Source: Gaiellaceae bacterium (GTDB lineage: Bacteria; Actinomycetota; Thermoleophilia; Gaiellales; Gaiellaceae). From it: 64,000 bases of DNA. The notes under the pieces were generated by a model, which worked only from the letters and a program-made list of their open reading frames with translations, was not told the DNA's origin and ran no database searches. The stretch spans positions 124,001 to 188,000 of the forward strand of contig JAUJMY010000002.1 in assembly GCA_030446625.1 (NCBI GenBank), read 5' to 3'. Shown here in pieces: positions 27,880-35,772 of this stretch. The position numbers and the translations under genes are program-made. How positions within the stretch are numbered: position 1 is the first letter of the stretch; each line of letters opens with the position of its first letter.

Positions 27880-28649
27880 TCGAGCGCCTGCGCGAGCGCG
27901 ACGAAGTCCGCCGGCGCGAGCTCCTCCCCCCGCGCGGAAGGAGAGCGGCCGAGGGAGCCGAGCGCAGCCGCACCGCGGGCGCGGTCGGCGATGCCCGCGA
28001 GCTCGAGCGAGTTCGGCAGCGTCTTGCGCCGGTGCGCGAACGAGCCCTCGACGACGCGCTTCACCCACGGGTAGTTCGCCGGCAGCGCGCCGCGCCGGAA
28101 GGCGACGAGCGCGGACTCCACGTTCGGCGGCGGCCTGAAGACCGTCCGCGACACCGGGTGGAACCCCGTCCGCCGCGTGGCGAGCTGGAGGAGCACCGAG
28201 ACCGCGCCGTAGGCCTTCGTCGACGGCGCCGCGAAGAAGCGGTCCGCCACCTCGCGCTGCACCATCACGCACCAGAGCTCGAGAGACGGGATGCCGTCGA
28301 GGCTCTCGACGATGAGCGGGGTCGCGACGTTGTACGGCAGGTTCGCGACGAGCTTGCGCGGCCGCGGGTCGAGCGCTCCCAGGTCGAGCGCGAGCGCGTC
28401 GCCGAAGTGCAGCTCGACGCTCGGCCGGTCGACGAAGCGTTCGCGCAGGTGCGCGTCGAGAGCGGCGTCGAGCTCGACCGCGTGCACGTGCGCGACTCGG
28501 TCGGCGAGGTACGCGGTGAGGACGCCGAGGCCAGGGCCGATCTCGAGCACGGCGTCCGCGGGCTCGAGTTGGGCAAGGCGCCCGATCACGCCGAGCAGGT
28601 TCTCGTCCGCGAGGAAGTGCTGGCCGAGCGCCTTCTTCGGGACGATCAC
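27876..28649 (-). CDS. rsmA: 16S rRNA adenine-N6,N6-dimethyltransferase
   Basis: RsmA/KsgA dimethylates two adjacent adenines near the 3' end of 16S rRNA. 257 residues with the starting block KKALGQHFLADENLL, the SAM loop LEIGPGLGVLTAYLA and the catalytic motif IV NLPYNVATPL. The C-terminal helical domain has RRKTLPNSLELA. GATC-type ATG overlap with tatD upstream and GTGA overlap with ispE downstream show a tight operon. Confidence 0.96.
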   Translation of the reverse strand: MIVPKKALGQHFLADENLLGVIGRLAQLEPADAVLEIGPGLGVLTAYLADRVAHVHAVELDAALDAHLRERFVDRPSVELHFGDALALDLGALDPRPRKLVANLPYNVATPLIVESLDGIPSLELWCVMVQREVADRFFAAPSTKAYGAVSVLLQLATRRTGFHPVSRTVFRPPPNVESALVAFRRGALPANYPWVKRVVEGSFAHRRKTLPNSLELAGIADRARGAAALGSLGRSPSARGEELAPADFVALAQALE

Positions 28650-29386
28650 GGCAGGGCGAACGCGGCGGCCGCATTCGCTTCGATCTGCCGCTCCAGCTCT
28701 GCCGGGTCGTCGCCGCGTGCCGCCGCGAGGACGGCCAGCGTCTCCATCACGTATGCGGGCTCGTTCGGCTGCCCGCGCTTCGGCTGGGGCGCGAGGTACG
28801 GCGCGTCCGTCTCCGCGAGCAGACGGTCCGGCGGCACGCGTGCGGCGGCCTCGCGGAGCTCCGCCGCCTTCGGATACGTGACGTTGCCCGCGAAGGAGAC
28901 GTAGTACCCGCGCTCGAGCGCGTCGGGCAGGAGGCCGGGCTGCGAGAAGCAGTGGAGGACGACGGTGCCGCCGAAGCGGGCGAGCGCCGCCGCGGTGTCG
29001 TCGTCGGCGTCGCGCGTGTGCACGACGACGGGCTTCCCGAGCTCCTCCGCGAGCTCGAGCTGCGCCGCGAACACGGCACGCTGGCGCTCAGGCGACGCCG
29101 CGCGGTGGAAGTAGTCGAGGCCGGTCTCGCCGACCGCGACAACCCGGTCGTCCTCGAGCACCGGCCGCAGCTCGTCGAGCCGTGCGCCGTCGGCGTGCGC
29201 CTGGTGCGGGTCGACGCCGACCGCGGCGAAGACGCCCTCGTGCGTGCGCGCCAGGTCGCGCGCGTGCCGCGCGGACTCGATCCCGGTGCCGATCGTGAGG
29301 ACGCGCGCGACTCCCGCCGCCCGCGCGCGGGCGAGGGTCGACTCGACCTCGCCGCACGCGTCGAGGTGCGCGTGCGTGTCGATCAC
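28646..29386 (-). CDS. tatD: TatD-family metal-dependent hydrolase
   Basis: Predicted Mg-dependent 3'-5' DNase of the TatD TIM-barrel family, implicated in DNA repair or D-aminoacyl-tRNA-type processing. 246 residues with IDTHAHLDACG (first His pair), AVGETGLDYFHRA (metal Glu), VVHTRDADDDTAA, VLHCFSQPG and the C-terminal LLAETDAPYLAPQPKRGQPNEP. GTG at 29386 overlaps the metG stop. In many actinobacteria an rpf gene lies between tatD and rsmA; here the two genes overlap by 4 bases. Confidence 0.93.
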   Translation of the reverse strand: MIDTHAHLDACGEVESTLARARAAGVARVLTIGTGIESARHARDLARTHEGVFAAVGVDPHQAHADGARLDELRPVLEDDRVVAVGETGLDYFHRAASPERQRAVFAAQLELAEELGKPVVVHTRDADDDTAAALARFGGTVVLHCFSQPGLLPDALERGYYVSFAGNVTYPKAAELREAAARVPPDRLLAETDAPYLAPQPKRGQPNEPAYVMETLAVLAAARGDDPAELERQIEANAAAAFALP

Positions 29387-30897
29387 GCCGCGGCGGTCGG
29401 CGTCTCGATGCGGGGGAAGAGCGGGTCGGCGGCGGCGATGTTCGTTCCGGGCGTCGTGCGCCCCGGCGCCACGTTCTCCCACGCGAGCGAGTCCGGCTGC
29501 CCGAGCGCCGCGAGGATCTCCGGCGCCGTCCGCGGCAGATATGCCGCCAGCGCGATCGCGAGCGCGCGGAGGCCGTCGCCGAGGGTGTAGAGCGTCCGGT
29601 CCAGGTCGTCGCTCCGCGCCGGATCCTTGGCCAGCGCCCACGGCCGCGTCTGCTCGACGTACCTGTTCAGCGACCGCACGACGCTCCAGATCTCCTCGAG
29701 CGCGCCCGTGATGTCGTACGCGTCGACGCGCGCGGCCACCGAATCCGCCAGCCGCCGGATCTCCTCCCCGAGCTCGTTCTGCGACTCCGGGAGCACGCCG
29801 CCGCGGTAGCGGGCGATCATCGCGGTCGTTCGCGAGACGAGGTTGCCGAGATCGTTGCCGAGCTCGCGCTCGTAGCGCTCGGCGATCGAGTCCAGGGCGA
29901 CGGCGCCGTCCTGCCCGAACGAGATCGAGCGTGCGGCCCAGAAGCGGACGGCGTCTGCGCCGTAGACGTCGATCAGCTCGAGCGGGTCGACGGCGTTACC
30001 CGCCGACTTCGAGATCTTGCGGTCGCCGAGGAGCAGCCAGCCGTGGACGAAGAGCTGCTTCGGCACGTCGTAGCCGGCGGAGAGGAGGAGCGCGGGCCAG
30101 TAGACGCAGTGGAAGCGGAGGATGTCCTTGCCGAGCAGGTGGCGCGCCTCCGGCCACAGCGTCGGCCTCAGATCCTCGCCGTCACGCGCGTACGTGAGCG
30201 CGCTGAGGTAGTTCGGGAGCGCGTCGACCCACACGTAGGCGACCTGGCTCTCGTCCCACGGCAGCGGGATGCCCCAAGGCTGCCCCGCGCGGCTGATGCT
30301 GAAGTCCTTGAGCCCGCCGGCGATGAAGCTCCGCGCCTCGTTGTACCGGAACGCCGGGAGCACGAAGTCGGGGCGGTCGTCGTAGAGCTGAAGCAGCCGA
30401 TCCTGGTAGGCCGAGAGCCGGAAGAAGTAGTTCTTCTCCTCGATCCACTCGGGCGCCACGTCGTCGATCGGGCAGTTGCCGTCCACAAGCTCCTCATCGG
30501 CGTAGAACGCCTCGCAGCGGACGCAGTAGTGGCCGGCGTACACGTCCTCGTACACGTCCCCGTTGTCGTAGATCCGCTGCACGAAGTCGCGCACGAACGC
30601 CTTGTGGCCGTCGTCGCTCGTGCGGATGAAGAAGTCGGGGCGTGCATCGAGGCGCTCAGGAAGCTCTCTCCACGGCACGACGATCTGGTCGAGGTACTCG
30701 TACGGATCGAGCCCCTGCTCTTCCGCAGCCCGGTAGACCTTCGACGCGTGCTCGTCGACGCCCGTCAGCAGGAACGTCTCCTCTCCCCTCTGCCGCTGAT
30801 GGCGCACGAGGATGTCCGCCGCGATCGTCGTGTACGCGTGGCCAATGTGCGGCGTCGAGTTGACGTAGTAGATCGGGGTCGTGACGTAGAAGCTCAT
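29383..30897 (-). CDS. metG: Methionyl-tRNA synthetase
   Basis: Class I aminoacyl-tRNA synthetase, 504 residues, the short form without the C-terminal EMAP-like domain. Motifs: YVTTPIYYVNSTPHIGHAYTTI (HIGH), the zinc knuckle YCVRCEAFYADEEL with CPIDD, and KISKSAGNAVDPLEL (KMSKS). The second zinc knuckle reads CPID where many MetG1 enzymes have CPxH or CPxC, so the fourth ligand may be Asp or be missing. ATG 30897 is preceded by the poorly conserved end of the M23 gene. Confidence 0.95.
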   Translation of the reverse strand: MSFYVTTPIYYVNSTPHIGHAYTTIAADILVRHQRQRGEETFLLTGVDEHASKVYRAAEEQGLDPYEYLDQIVVPWRELPERLDARPDFFIRTSDDGHKAFVRDFVQRIYDNGDVYEDVYAGHYCVRCEAFYADEELVDGNCPIDDVAPEWIEEKNYFFRLSAYQDRLLQLYDDRPDFVLPAFRYNEARSFIAGGLKDFSISRAGQPWGIPLPWDESQVAYVWVDALPNYLSALTYARDGEDLRPTLWPEARHLLGKDILRFHCVYWPALLLSAGYDVPKQLFVHGWLLLGDRKISKSAGNAVDPLELIDVYGADAVRFWAARSISFGQDGAVALDSIAERYERELGNDLGNLVSRTTAMIARYRGGVLPESQNELGEEIRRLADSVAARVDAYDITGALEEIWSVVRSLNRYVEQTRPWALAKDPARSDDLDRTLYTLGDGLRALAIALAAYLPRTAPEILAALGQPDSLAWENVAPGRTTPGTNIAAADPLFPRIETPTAAA

Positions 30898-30902
30898 CGT
30901 CG

Positions 30903-32411
30903 TCAATTGTAGGGAGCGCCCCGAGCGGTTCCCGGCGCCGCAGCCGGAGGCCGAGCGCGGTCGCAACCACAGCCACTGCGGCGAGCGCGAGCGCCACGAG
31001 CGGCGAGGAGCCTTCGCCTCGGCCGGAGCTCCGGCGTGCCGTCGGGCGGTCGCGCACCGCCGCGGCGGCGACGGGCGGCGCCGGCTCCGCACGCTGCTCT
31101 GTCACGCGAGCGCGCGTCCCCGCGGCGCCTGACGAGGCGGCCGCGCGGTCGGCGCGACCGAGTCCACGGGGGCGCGACGCTGCGCCGCGCGCTGCGGCGT
31201 CGCGACACGGTCGCGACCCGCGGCGCCTGCGCGCGCGACGCGTGCGCCGTGGACGCAGGCGCCCGCGTCGTTGCGTCGGGAACTCGGATCACGCGCGCGC
31301 CGATCGTCGGACCGGTCGTCGCCGCCGGGCGGTCGTCCGCCGCGACGGCGGCTGACGCGGCGTCTGCGGAGCCCGCGCCCGGCTCCGGCGCCGCCGGAGC
31401 GGCGGGTGTCGCGGCGGCGGGCACGGGCTCCTCGACGGGTGACGGCGCGAGTGCACTCGCGGCGGCCGGAGTCGCAGCTTCGGGCGCAGGCGGCGCCGGT
31501 GCTACGACATCCGCGGGCGCGGACACTGGCGGCGCGGGTGCAGCGACCGGCGCGATGGGGGCAGCCACGGGCGCGGGCGGCGCCGCGGGCGGCGCGGGTG
31601 CGGAGACCGGCGGCGGTGCGGAGCCCCGCGGCGGTGCGCTGACGGGCGGTGCGCTGACGGGCGGTGCGGAGACCGGCGGCGCGGGTGCGGAGACGGGCGG
31701 CGGTGCGGAGCCCGGCGCGGGTGCGCCCGGCGGCGGTGCGGAGACCGGCGGCGCGGGTGCGCTGACGGGCGGCGGTGCGGCCACTGGCGGCGCCGGTGTC
31801 GCGACCGGTGGAGCCGGTGCGGGCGCGGGCGCGGCGGGCGGCGGTGCAGGAGGTGGGGGCGCCGGCTCGGCGACCGGCGGCGCGGGCGTGACGGGCGGCG
31901 CTGCGGGCGGCGCCGGTGGGGCGACCGGCGGCGCGGGGACCGGCACGGGCGCCACGCCGCGCGCGGGTAGGAGCGTCAGCGGATCGACGTACGCGTTCTC
32001 GTCGCTCGCGAGCCGGATCCCGAGGTGCACGTGCGGCGCCGTCGTGACCGCGTCGCCGCTCGGGCCGACGGTTCCGATCACTGCGCCCTCGTCGATGACC
32101 GCGCCGCGCGTCGCCGAGATCGACCCGAGCTGGAGCGTCGTGACGACGTAGCCGTCCTCGGTTCGGATCGTGACCGTCTTGCCGCCGGAGGGAACGCTCC
32201 CCGCGAACGACACGATCCCCGACGCGGCGGCGCGAACGGGCGCGTCGAGCTCGCCGCCGACGTCGACGCCGCGGTGCTGACCGCCGGCGTACGGGTTGTC
32301 GCCGAGGACGAATGGCCGGAGCACGGGACCGTCCACCGGCCACGTCCACGCCTGAGCGGCGGGGACACCTGCCGACAAGGCGGCGACCATCGCCGCGAGC
32401 ACTACGCGCAT
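30903..32411 (-). CDS. Secreted M23-family peptidase-like protein with long Pro/Ala repeat tail
   Basis: Signal peptide (MRVVLAAMVAALSAGVPAAQA) then an M23/LytM domain (residues about 22-150): GGQHRGVDVGG, VRAAASGIVSFAGS and TTAPHVHLGIRL, with the His/Asp ligands visible. About 200 residues of near-repeats follow (SAPAPPV, APPVSAP, TPAPPVA), a wall-spanning or cell-surface linker. Near residue 390-400 the sequence turns into Arg-rich text; another frame gives TEQRAEP, a membrane segment (SPLVALALAAVAVVATALGL) and RLRRREP. A one-base shift around 31100-31260 is therefore likely, and the true C-terminus is uncertain. ATG 32411 has AGGAGG five bases upstream. Confidence 0.8.
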   Translation of the reverse strand: MRVVLAAMVAALSAGVPAAQAWTWPVDGPVLRPFVLGDNPYAGGQHRGVDVGGELDAPVRAAASGIVSFAGSVPSGGKTVTIRTEDGYVVTTLQLGSISATRGAVIDEGAVIGTVGPSGDAVTTAPHVHLGIRLASDENAYVDPLTLLPARGVAPVPVPAPPVAPPAPPAAPPVTPAPPVAEPAPPPPAPPPAAPAPAPAPPVATPAPPVAAPPPVSAPAPPVSAPPPGAPAPGSAPPPVSAPAPPVSAPPVSAPPVSAPPRGSAPPPVSAPAPPAAPPAPVAAPIAPVAAPAPPVSAPADVVAPAPPAPEAATPAAASALAPSPVEEPVPAAATPAAPAAPEPGAGSADAASAAVAADDRPAATTGPTIGARVIRVPDATTRAPASTAHASRAQAPRVATVSRRRSARRSVAPPWTRSRRPRGRLVRRRGDARSRDRAACGAGAARRRRGGARPPDGTPELRPRRRLLAARGARARRSGCGCDRARPPAAAPGTARGAPYN

Positions 32412-32452
32412 CTGCGCCTCCTGTTTTCTAATTTGACAACAACGCGACCGCA

Positions 32453-32481
32453 ACGGTAGCGACGGCGTCCGTCGTTGTCAA
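32453..32481 (-). promoter_or_regulatory. Candidate promoter and inverted repeat upstream of the M23 gene
   Basis: On the minus strand a perfect -35 hexamer TTGACA (32481-32476) is followed after 17 bases by TACCGT (32458-32453). The -35 box is one arm of a 12-base inverted repeat: TTGACAACGACG here, and TTGACAACAACG on the other strand at 32433-32444 (one mismatch). Confidence 0.45.
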
Positions 32482-32487
32482 GTCAGG

Positions 32488-33297
32488 CTACAGAGAGGCG
32501 CGGTAGAGCCGGTTCGCGCGCACGCCCGTCAGGCGCGACACCAGCTCCGCAGCCTGCCGCCGAGGCAATCCGGCCGCTGCGAGCTCGACGACGACGGCGA
32601 GCGCGTCCTCCTCGGCCGCGGCCGGCATCGCCGCGGGTGCGGCCCCGAGGACGAGCGTGATCTCACCCTTCGGCGGCTCCGTGAACCGCTCCGCGAGGTC
32701 GCGTGGAGATCCGCGCACGACCTCCTCGAACTGCTTCGTCAGCTCGCGGCACACCGCCGCCGGCCGATCCGGAAGCGCACCCGCGAGGCTCGCGAGCGTC
32801 GCAGGCAGCCGGCGTGGCGACTCGAACGCCACGACGGGGTACGGCCAGCGCGCCAGCTCCTCCCACACGGCTGCCAGCGCCCGCTCGCCGCGCGGCAGGT
32901 ACCCGGCGAACTGGTAGCGCTCGCCGACGAGGCCGCTCGCGACGAGCGCCGTCTCCACCGCCGACGCGCCAGGGAGCACCGTGACGGGAACGCCTGCGTC
33001 GAGAGCGGCAGCGACGAGCCGCGCTCCGGGGTCGTTGATCCCCGGCATCCCCGCATCGCTCACGACGGCGATCCGCTCCCCCGCCTCGAGTCGCGGAAGG
33101 AACTCCTCCACACGCCGCGCCTCGTTGTGCTCGTGGTAGCTGACGAGACGCGCGTCGACCCCGTGGCGCTCGAGCAGCACGCGAGTCCGCCGCGTGTCCT
33201 CCACGAGCACGACCGCAGCCTCGGCGAGCTCGCGCAGTACGCGCAGCGTGACGTCCTCGAGATTCCCGATCGGCGTCGCGCAAACGGAGAGCGGCAC
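32488..33297 (-). CDS. rsmI: 16S rRNA 2'-O-ribose C1402 methyltransferase
   Basis: RsmI methylates the ribose of C1402 in the 16S decoding centre. 269 residues with SVCATPIGNLEDVTLRVL, VVLVEDTRRTRVLL (tetrapyrrole-methylase fold), YHEHNEARR, VSDAGMPGINDPG (SAM pocket) and PGASAVETALVASGL. GTG 33297 overlaps the ROK kinase stop. The C-terminal extension (LPRRQAAELVSRLTGVRANRLY) matches the helical RsmI tail. Confidence 0.94.
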   Translation of the reverse strand: MPLSVCATPIGNLEDVTLRVLRELAEAAVVLVEDTRRTRVLLERHGVDARLVSYHEHNEARRVEEFLPRLEAGERIAVVSDAGMPGINDPGARLVAAALDAGVPVTVLPGASAVETALVASGLVGERYQFAGYLPRGERALAAVWEELARWPYPVVAFESPRRLPATLASLAGALPDRPAAVCRELTKQFEEVVRGSPRDLAERFTEPPKGEITLVLGAAPAAMPAAAEEDALAVVVELAAAGLPRRQAAELVSRLTGVRANRLYRASL

Positions 33298-34205
33298 TAG
33301 CGATCCACGGCTTCGAAGCCGACGAGCGCCGCGCCGACGAGGCCGGCGGCGGTGCCGAGCTCGGCGCGGACGACGCGCACGAGCTCGCGCGCCGGCGACA
33401 GCGCCTCGCGCGCGAGGACCTCCCGGGCCGGCGCCAGGACGAGGTCGCCCGCCGCCGCGAACCCCCCGCCGATCACGACCAGCTCCGGGTTGAACACGTT
33501 CACGAGCGTCGCGATCCCCGAGCCGAGCCGGCGGCCGAGGCGCTCGAGGATCGCCCGCGCGCGCGTGTCGCCCTCGGACGCGAGCCGGACGAGCCGGTGC
33601 GCGTCCGCCGCGGGACCGAACGCCGCGCGCGCCTCGGCGCCGGCGCGATTCCCGGACGCGAGCGTCTCGAGGTGGCCGCGGCCCGTGCAGGTGCCCTGGC
33701 ACGGGTCGCCGTCGTGCTCGATCACGATGTGCCCGAGCTCCGCCGCGGCGCCGACGGCGCCGCGGTACGGCCGCCCGTCGAGGATGAGCCCGCCGCCGAT
33801 CCCGGTTCCCAGCGTGAGCATCACCATGTGGCGCGTGCCCCGCCCGGCGCCGAACGCCCACTCGCCGATCGCGGCCGCGTTGGCGTCGTTGTCGACGCCG
33901 ACCGGCAGGCCGAGGCGCTCGCTCATCCGCGCCCGCAGGTCGACGTCCGCGAGCGGCACGTTCACCGAGGACACGGCGCGCCCGGCGCGCTGGTCGATCG
34001 TCGAAGGAACGCCGAAGCCGACGCCCGCGACGCCGTCGTCGCGTAGCTCGACGACCGCCGCCTCGAGCTCCAGCAGCAGCTCGTCCTGGGACGACGTCGG
34101 CGTCGGCCGCTCGTGGCGCCGCTCGATCGTTCCGTGACGGTCGACGACTCCCGCGAGGATCTTCGTGCCGCCGAGGTCGACGCCGATGACGCGATCGGCA
34201 GCCAC
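33297..34205 (-). CDS. ROK-family sugar kinase, probably glucokinase
   Basis: 302 residues with the phosphate motif IGVDLGGTKILAGVVD, the substrate-binding GVDNDANAAAIGEWAFG, LGTGIGGGLILDG and the ROK zinc site GHIVIEHDGDPCQGTCTGRGHLETLA. In the usual CxCGxxGCxE motif the third cysteine appears as His (CTGRGHLE), a substitution seen in some ROK proteins. The sequence best matches glucokinases but fructokinase or ManNAc kinase cannot be ruled out. GTG 34205 lies only 24 bases from the start of the divergent LCP gene. Confidence 0.88.
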   Translation of the reverse strand: MAADRVIGVDLGGTKILAGVVDRHGTIERRHERPTPTSSQDELLLELEAAVVELRDDGVAGVGFGVPSTIDQRAGRAVSSVNVPLADVDLRARMSERLGLPVGVDNDANAAAIGEWAFGAGRGTRHMVMLTLGTGIGGGLILDGRPYRGAVGAAAELGHIVIEHDGDPCQGTCTGRGHLETLASGNRAGAEARAAFGPAADAHRLVRLASEGDTRARAILERLGRRLGSGIATLVNVFNPELVVIGGGFAAAGDLVLAPAREVLAREALSPARELVRVVRAELGTAAGLVGAALVGFEAVDR

Positions 34206-34229
34206 GCGGTGGCTACGATAACGCGCCGG

Positions 34230-35387
34230 ATGGCCCGCGGAGACAAGCCGTACCGCGTCTATCGCGGCGGACGGGCCCGCGGGAAGGTGCCGACGTTGCC
34301 GCGTCCGGAACGGCGGGGCAGGCGGCAGGACCGGCGCGGCTACGAGGTCGCTCCCGCGGCTCCGACGCGGCGACGTCGACTCGGCCGGACCCGCCGGGTC
34401 GGGCTCGCGCTGTTCCTCCTCCTCCTGCTCGCGATCGCATGGGGCATCGCCAGCTATCTCTCCTTCCGCGACGGCGTCCGCGACGCGAACTCGCGGCTCG
34501 ACGCGGGGACGCGCGCCGCGCTCGCGCCGCAGAACGGCCTGCTCCTCGGGCAGCCGACGGTCATCCTCCTCCTCGGCACCGACCACGCGAACCGGCAGGA
34601 CCGCGAGACGGCGCGGCGCTCCGACTCGATCCTGCTGATGCGGACCGACCCGGCGCGCGGCCGGCTCGCCCTCCTGTCGGTGCCGCGCGACCTGCGCGTC
34701 GACGTTCCCGGCCACGGCCGGATGAAGATCAACGCGGCGTTCCAGCTCGGCGGGCCGGAGCTCGCGCTGCGGACGGTGCGCGCCTACACCGGGCTGCCGA
34801 TCAACCACGTCGCGACGGTCGACTTCGGCAGCTTCGAGGAGCTGATCGACGCGGTCGGCGGGGTCACCGTCGACGTGCCGGCGCCGATCCGCTCGAAGTT
34901 CGAGTGCCCGTACGGGAGCGCGAGCGAGTGCGCGCGCTGGGAAGGGTGGCGGTTCGGCAGGGGCGAGCAGACCATGGACGGCCACCGTGCGCTCATCTAC
35001 GCGCGCGTCCGCAAGAACGAGCTCGACCCCGGCGACACCGATCTCAGCCGCGGCACGCGTCAGCAGGAGGTACTGCAGGCGCTGGCCGCGAAGATGACGA
35101 GCCCCCGCACCCTCCTCCGCATGCCGGTGATCGGGGACGAGATGGCGCGTCCGCTGACGACCGACCTCAGCGCGTGGGAACTGACGCAGCTCGGGTGGGT
35201 CCACTTCCGGAGCGGGCGCACGCTCCGCTGCCGGTTCGGCGGTGACCCGTCCGCGTACGCCGGCGAGTCCTTCATCGACCCGAGCGAGGAGAACCGAAAC
35301 GTGCTGCTGATGTTCCTGGGGAGAGCCGCGCCGCAGCCCCCTTACCCGCGCTCGAATCCCTTCGCGCCCGGGTGCTTCTCCCGCTGA
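34230..35387 (+). CDS. LytR-CpsA-Psr (LCP) family cell-wall ligase
   Basis: Transfers teichoic-acid or arabinogalactan-type glycans from lipid carriers to peptidoglycan. 385 residues: a basic cytoplasmic head, a membrane anchor near residue 55-75 (VGLALFLLLLLAIAWGIASY), then the LCP domain. Conserved motifs are VILLLGTDHANRQ, RRSDSILLMRTDP, LLSVPRDLRVDVPGHG (Arg pair binding pyrophosphate), and TMDGHRALIYARVR near 250. It is divergent from the ROK kinase and convergent with the FmdB gene. Confidence 0.93.
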   Translation: MARGDKPYRVYRGGRARGKVPTLPRPERRGRRQDRRGYEVAPAAPTRRRRLGRTRRVGLALFLLLLLAIAWGIASYLSFRDGVRDANSRLDAGTRAALAPQNGLLLGQPTVILLLGTDHANRQDRETARRSDSILLMRTDPARGRLALLSVPRDLRVDVPGHGRMKINAAFQLGGPELALRTVRAYTGLPINHVATVDFGSFEELIDAVGGVTVDVPAPIRSKFECPYGSASECARWEGWRFGRGEQTMDGHRALIYARVRKNELDPGDTDLSRGTRQQEVLQALAAKMTSPRTLLRMPVIGDEMARPLTTDLSAWELTQLGWVHFRSGRTLRCRFGGDPSAYAGESFIDPSEENRNVLLMFLGRAAPQPPYPRSNPFAPGCFSR

Positions 35388-35390
35388 GGC

Positions 35391-35702
35391 CTACGCCTCG
35401 GCGGCTTTCTTCTCGACCGGCTTCTCGCCGCCGCCCGAGTCGGACGAGCCGGATGAGTCCGACCCGCCGTCCTTGCTGCTCCCGCCGCCGGCCTCCGCTC
35501 CGTCCTTCGCGGGCTTGCGGGAGCCCTTGCCGTAGTCCGTCGAGTAGAAGCCCGAGCCCTTGAAGTGCACCGCGACCGGGTAGAGCACGCGCTCGACGGG
35601 GCGTGCACCGCACGTCTCGCACGCGTCGATAGCTGGATCGGTCATCCGCTGAAAGAGCTCGAACACGTGCCGGTTCGGGCATCTGTACTCGTAGATCGGC
35701 AC
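35391..35702 (-). CDS. FmdB-family zinc-ribbon protein
   Basis: 103 residues: an N-terminal zinc ribbon of the FmdB/CxxC_CxxC regulatory family (MPIYEYRCPNRHVFELFQRM, then DACETCGARPVERVLYPVAVHFKG) and a long Gly/Ser/Lys-rich, probably disordered tail. The first knuckle reads CPNRH in place of CxxC, as in many actinobacterial members. Role poorly known (putative regulator). Head-to-head with the following glycosyltransferase gene (70-base gap). Confidence 0.9.
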   Translation of the reverse strand: MPIYEYRCPNRHVFELFQRMTDPAIDACETCGARPVERVLYPVAVHFKGSGFYSTDYGKGSRKPAKDGAEAGGGSSKDGGSDSSGSSDSGGGEKPVEKKAAEA

Positions 35703-35772
35703 GGGCGCCGAAGGCTACCAGCGGGCCCCGGCGGCACCGGCCGGGCGCGCGCGCGGCGGTAGCGTTGCCACC

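Noticed and set aside
31560-31960. GC-rich repeated units resembling a tandem repeat locus
   Set aside because: They are the codons of the Pro/Ala repeat tail of the M23 protein.
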